DNA of 57,419 nucleotides, taken from NCBI GenBank assembly GCA_902604005.1, contig CACKXH010000005.1:1-57419 (forward strand). The letters run 5' to 3'. The translations under genes were made by a program, and so were the position numbers. This DNA is from an uncultured Pelagibacteraceae bacterium. GTDB taxonomy: Bacteria > Pseudomonadota > Alphaproteobacteria > Pelagibacterales > Pelagibacteraceae. The notes beneath the pieces are model-generated. The model searched no databases. It saw only the letters and a list, made by a program, of their open reading frames with translations, and was not told the DNA's origin. Positions 55,141 through 57,419 of the stretch are shown piece after piece. How positions within the stretch are numbered: the stretch's first letter is position 1; every line of letters begins with the position of its first letter.

Positions 55141-55632
55141 ATGAAAATCATATTAAAAAATAAAAAGACACTTGTATATGATGATTTTCAATTTAAATGT
55201 GTTATTGGCGCTAGTGGTAGCACATGGAATAAAGTAGAGGGTGATAAAAAGACACCTAAAGGAATTTATTCTTTAGGACCTTTATATTATAGGGCTGATA
55301 GAATTAAAAAACCATCCACAAGATTAAAGACAGTCAAAATTAAAAAAAGTATGGGATGGTGTGATGATATTCACCATAAAAAATACAATAAACTAATTAA
55401 AATAAATAATCAGTTTAGGTTTGAAAAGATGTGGAGAAGAAATCATATTTATGACCTTTTAATTCCCATAAATTATAATTCTAATAAAACAATAAAAAAT
55501 AAAGGTAGTGCAATCTTTATTCATTTAACAAAAAATTATAAAAAAACACTAGGATGTATTGCCTTAAAAAAAAACGATTTTTTAATATTATTAAAATTAA
55601 TCAAAAAAAAAACAAGAATACAAATTATTTAA
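55141..55632 (+). CDS. L,D-transpeptidase (YkuD fold) without signal peptide
   Basis: A 163-residue YkuD-domain protein. GASGSTWNKVEGDKKTPKGIYSLG is the entry motif (read in parts); the catalytic region is IFIHLTKNYKKTLGCIAL with His128 and nucleophile Cys139. Family enzymes make 3-3 peptidoglycan cross-links or attach lipoproteins in the periplasm, but no signal peptide is visible, as in the short YkuD subgroup of alphaproteobacteria. It overlaps the convergent yggS-type gene by 4 nt. Confidence 0.85.
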   Translation: MKIILKNKKTLVYDDFQFKCVIGASGSTWNKVEGDKKTPKGIYSLGPLYYRADRIKKPSTRLKTVKIKKSMGWCDDIHHKKYNKLIKINNQFRFEKMWRRNHIYDLLIPINYNSNKTIKNKGSAIFIHLTKNYKKTLGCIALKKNDFLILLKLIKKKTRIQII

Positions 55633-56282
55633 ATTCTATTACCAAATATTTTTGAACCAATCCTTACATAAGTTGAATCAAATTTTATAGCTTGTTTATA
55701 ATCAGCTGACATACCCATACTCAACTCTTTTAAGCCCAATAGATTATTTAACTTTTGCATTTCAGAAAAATAAATAGTTGTGTTATCGTCGTTTGGGGGA
55801 ATACACATTAAACCAACAATATTTAATTTATATAAACTCAAACATTTTTCAAAAAAAGATTTTAAATCTTTAGTTTGAATACCACTTTTCTGATCCTCAT
55901 TGCCTATATTTACCTGAATAAAAATTTTTAGAAATTTATTATTTTTTTTTTGTTCGATAGCAATTTTTTCAGCTAATTTAAGGTTATCTAAAGAATGAAT
56001 ATAATCGAAAAGAGGTACAGTATATTTAACTTTATTTGTTTGGAGTTTACCAATCATATGTAAATTAATTTTGGGAAAGGATTTTTTTATCTCAGTCCAC
56101 TTATCGGTCGCTTCTTGGACTTTATTTTCACCGAAATGAATATGTCCATGGTTAATTAATGGCTCTATATTTTGCATACCAAAGGTTTTACTTACAGCAA
56201 TAATATTTACTTTTTTTGACGATTCTAAACTTGACTTTAGTTCGTTTTCTATTGAAATTAAATTTTCTATACTATTATGCAA
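55629..56282 (-). CDS. YggS/PLPBP-family pyridoxal-phosphate homeostasis protein
   Basis: A 217-residue PLP-binding TIM-barrel protein. VNIIAVSKTFG holds the PLP lysine (about 32), then HFGENKVQEA, HMIGKLQTNKVKY, QVNIGNEDQKSG and LSMGMSADYKQAIKFDSTYVRIGSKIFG (read in parts) follow. It balances cellular PLP and amino-acid pools. The start is TTG (56282), inside the same six bases as the divergent ATG at 56277. Confidence 0.92.
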   Translation of the reverse strand: MHNSIENLISIENELKSSLESSKKVNIIAVSKTFGMQNIEPLINHGHIHFGENKVQEATDKWTEIKKSFPKINLHMIGKLQTNKVKYTVPLFDYIHSLDNLKLAEKIAIEQKKNNKFLKIFIQVNIGNEDQKSGIQTKDLKSFFEKCLSLYKLNIVGLMCIPPNDDNTTIYFSEMQKLNNLLGLKELSMGMSADYKQAIKFDSTYVRIGSKIFGNRI

Positions 56283-56828
56283 ATTAAGTTACCTAATATT
56301 TATTATTATATTGATCAATTTAATTTATCAGATTTATCGAAATTAAATAACAAAATAAATATCATATATAGAAATTATAAAAAAGAAATTCGAAATGAAA
56401 CTATTTATTCGCTTAAAAGTTTTTGTAAAACCACAAAAAGAAAACTTTTTATTGCGAATAATATTAAACTTGCAATAAACTTTGGATTAGATGGGGTCTA
56501 TATTCCATCCTTTAATAGAAAAATTAATTTTGCTTCTACTTTTTGTTATCCAGCCAATTTTAAAATTATTGGTTCGGCCCATAATATTAAAGAAATTAAG
56601 ATTAAAAAACTGCAAAAATGTTCTGAAATTTTTATATCTCCAATATTTAAAACAGAAAAATCAACCAAATTTTTAGATATACTTAAATTTAATAATTTAA
56701 CCTTAGCTCAAAAATCAAAGTATATAGCCCTAGGGGGTATTAACAAAAAAAATTTTAAAAGACTTAAACTAACTAATATATGCGGTTTTGCAGGTATAAG
56801 TGGGATAAAAAAAAACGGCCTAAGATAA
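56277..56828 (+). CDS. ThiE/TenI-superfamily protein (thiamine phosphate synthase-like)
   Basis: A 183-residue TIM-barrel protein, short for ThiE (about 205-215). Family-like motifs are FIANNIKLAINFGLDGVYIPS, IIGSAHNIKEI, EIFISPIFKTEKSTKF, IALGGINKKN and GFAGISGI. ThiE joins HMP-PP and thiazole phosphate. Several usual residues are altered (VHLGQ reads VYIPS), so TenI-like or diverged function is possible. The last codons form the left arm of the terminator. Confidence 0.72.
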   Translation: MQIKLPNIYYYIDQFNLSDLSKLNNKINIIYRNYKKEIRNETIYSLKSFCKTTKRKLFIANNIKLAINFGLDGVYIPSFNRKINFASTFCYPANFKIIGSAHNIKEIKIKKLQKCSEIFISPIFKTEKSTKFLDILKFNNLTLAQKSKYIALGGINKKNFKRLKLTNICGFAGISGIKKNGLR

Positions 56829-56841
56829 CTTAGGCCGTTTT
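56812..56841. terminator. Strong bidirectional terminator
   Basis: Perfect 13-bp stem AAAACGGCCTAAG-ATAA-CTTAGGCCGTTTT. On the plus strand it includes the stop of the ThiE-like gene and is followed by TAAAT; on the minus strand it is followed by nine T. It serves both the ThiE-like gene and the convergent porin. Confidence 0.88.
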
Positions 56842-56864
56842 AAATAACTTTAATCTTTCTATAA

Positions 56865-57419
56865 TTAGAATGCCATACCTAAAGCGATTTCGTTTACGCT
56901 TAGTTCTTTTGCATCTGCATCATAGTTAGGGTTGCTTATAGAAGTTGAATAAGCTTTGATTGACATCGCACCCATTGAGTAAGCAATTTGTAGTGAATCA
57001 CTATCTTGCGTTACATCAGATGTAGTTGTTGATGTACCAGCATCAAATGTATCTTCAGTTTCTGCATATGAAATTGACATATTGTCATTTACGTTGAACG
57101 CAATTGACATAGAGTCACCTTCAAAGTGTCCTGAAGAAGTTCCAACTGTCTTAGCATTAGTTGTAGTATTATCAGCAGTTGCTGCAGTTAAACCTGCGTC
57201 AACATAAAACTTTTGATAACCAATTGAAACTGGACCCATAGAGTAGTTAGCAAACCATGTACCGTTAAACTCATCTTGTACATCAGCTGTGCTATTTTGG
57301 TTTTTGTTGTCTCTTTCAGCAACGTAAGCACCAACTGTTAGTGCATCGTAACCAATAGTTACACCTAAACCATAACCTTCTCCATAAGTATTACTTCTAG
57401 CAGAAGTTCCACCATCATT
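56865..57419 (-). CDS. Outer-membrane porin, C-terminal part (5' partial)
   Basis: The frame is open to the window end, giving 184 residues of a beta-barrel porin; the start lies outside. Alternating strands (YGLGVTIGYDALTVGAYVAE; MSISYAETED; LQIAYSMGAMSIKAYS) and a C-terminal phenylalanine (ALGMAF) are typical for BAM-inserted porins. Codon use differs from neighbours, with many C-ending Tyr/Asn/Asp codons and little Lys, as expected for a very highly expressed protein. Substrate unknown. Confidence 0.85.
   Translation of the reverse strand, partial: NDGGTSARSNTYGEGYGLGVTIGYDALTVGAYVAERDNKNQNSTADVQDEFNGTWFANYSMGPVSIGYQKFYVDAGLTAATADNTTTNAKTVGTSSGHFEGDSMSIAFNVNDNMSISYAETEDTFDAGTSTTTSDVTQDSDSLQIAYSMGAMSIKAYSTSISNPNYDADAKELSVNEIALGMAF

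Overview
The window looks like a stretch of the streamlined chromosome of a SAR11-clade alphaproteobacterium (Pelagibacterales, Candidatus Pelagibacter-like). The evidence is very low GC, strong Lys/Asn/Ile codon bias, intergenic gaps of a few bases, many 1-20 nt gene overlaps, and alphaproteobacterial gene neighbourhoods: tlpA<>argH-lptM-lysA, dnaA-rpsT-mutM<>ubiE-ubiB-coaBC-dut, irr<>fabA-fabB-fabI, and fur-miaB-phoH-ybeY-lnt. I found no insertion sequence, prophage, CRISPR array or rRNA. The one RNA gene I can support is tRNA-Leu(CAA).

Layout. 1-2.7 kb: end of a CarD-type regulator, a bidirectional terminator, a tiny 25-residue Lys/Arg gene, a long-chain acyl-CoA synthetase and tRNA-Leu. 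2.7-9.8 kb: DedA-like protein, DsbB, Coq7, HNH protein, esterase, HIG1-type protein, TlpA thioredoxin, then argH-lptM-lysA-plsC. 9.8-18.9 kb: dnaN, dnaA, rpsT, mutM, the ubiquinone genes ubiE/ubiB, coaBC, dut, a ThiF/MoeB-like protein and an SH3 protein. 18.9-24.4 kb: DUF3501, Fe-S oxidoreductase, rubrerythrin and Irr (minus strand), facing fabA-fabB-fabI. 24.4-37.4 kb: a long minus-strand run tsaB-fur-miaB-phoH-ybeY-lnt-metK // nusA-infB-rbfA-rpsO-pnp. 37.3-48.2 kb: polysaccharide deacetylase, Bax-type glucosaminidase, Nfu, trpS, murJ, maeB, BON lipoprotein, rsmI, LpoA-like protein and rdgB. 48.2-54.5 kb: grpE-dnaK-dnaJ, a 55-residue membrane protein, dapB, nth and a PfkB/adenosine-type kinase. 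54.4-57.4 kb: a very probable ArfA ribosome-rescue gene, a winged-helix regulator, an L,D-transpeptidase, a YggS PLP protein, a ThiE-like protein and the 3' part of a porin.

Most content is housekeeping: replication start, translation, the nusA operon, Fe-S assembly, envelope biogenesis, lysine/arginine/fatty-acid/ubiquinone synthesis and chaperones. The less ordinary signals are small or regulatory. They are the Lys/Arg microprotein with its own promoter, palindrome and terminator; an overlooked arfA overlapping a kinase gene; a shared ACATRTAGTTTAGAA element at the irr and rubrerythrin promoters, which suggests an Irr regulon and autoregulation; an intrinsic-terminator hairpin abutting the nusA ribosome binding site; a GAACGAAAC-type repeat as the rpsO-pnp spacer; a half-length TsaB; and divergent gene pairs whose start codons overlap or nearly touch (tsaB/deacetylase, yggS/thiE, regulator/L,D-transpeptidase).
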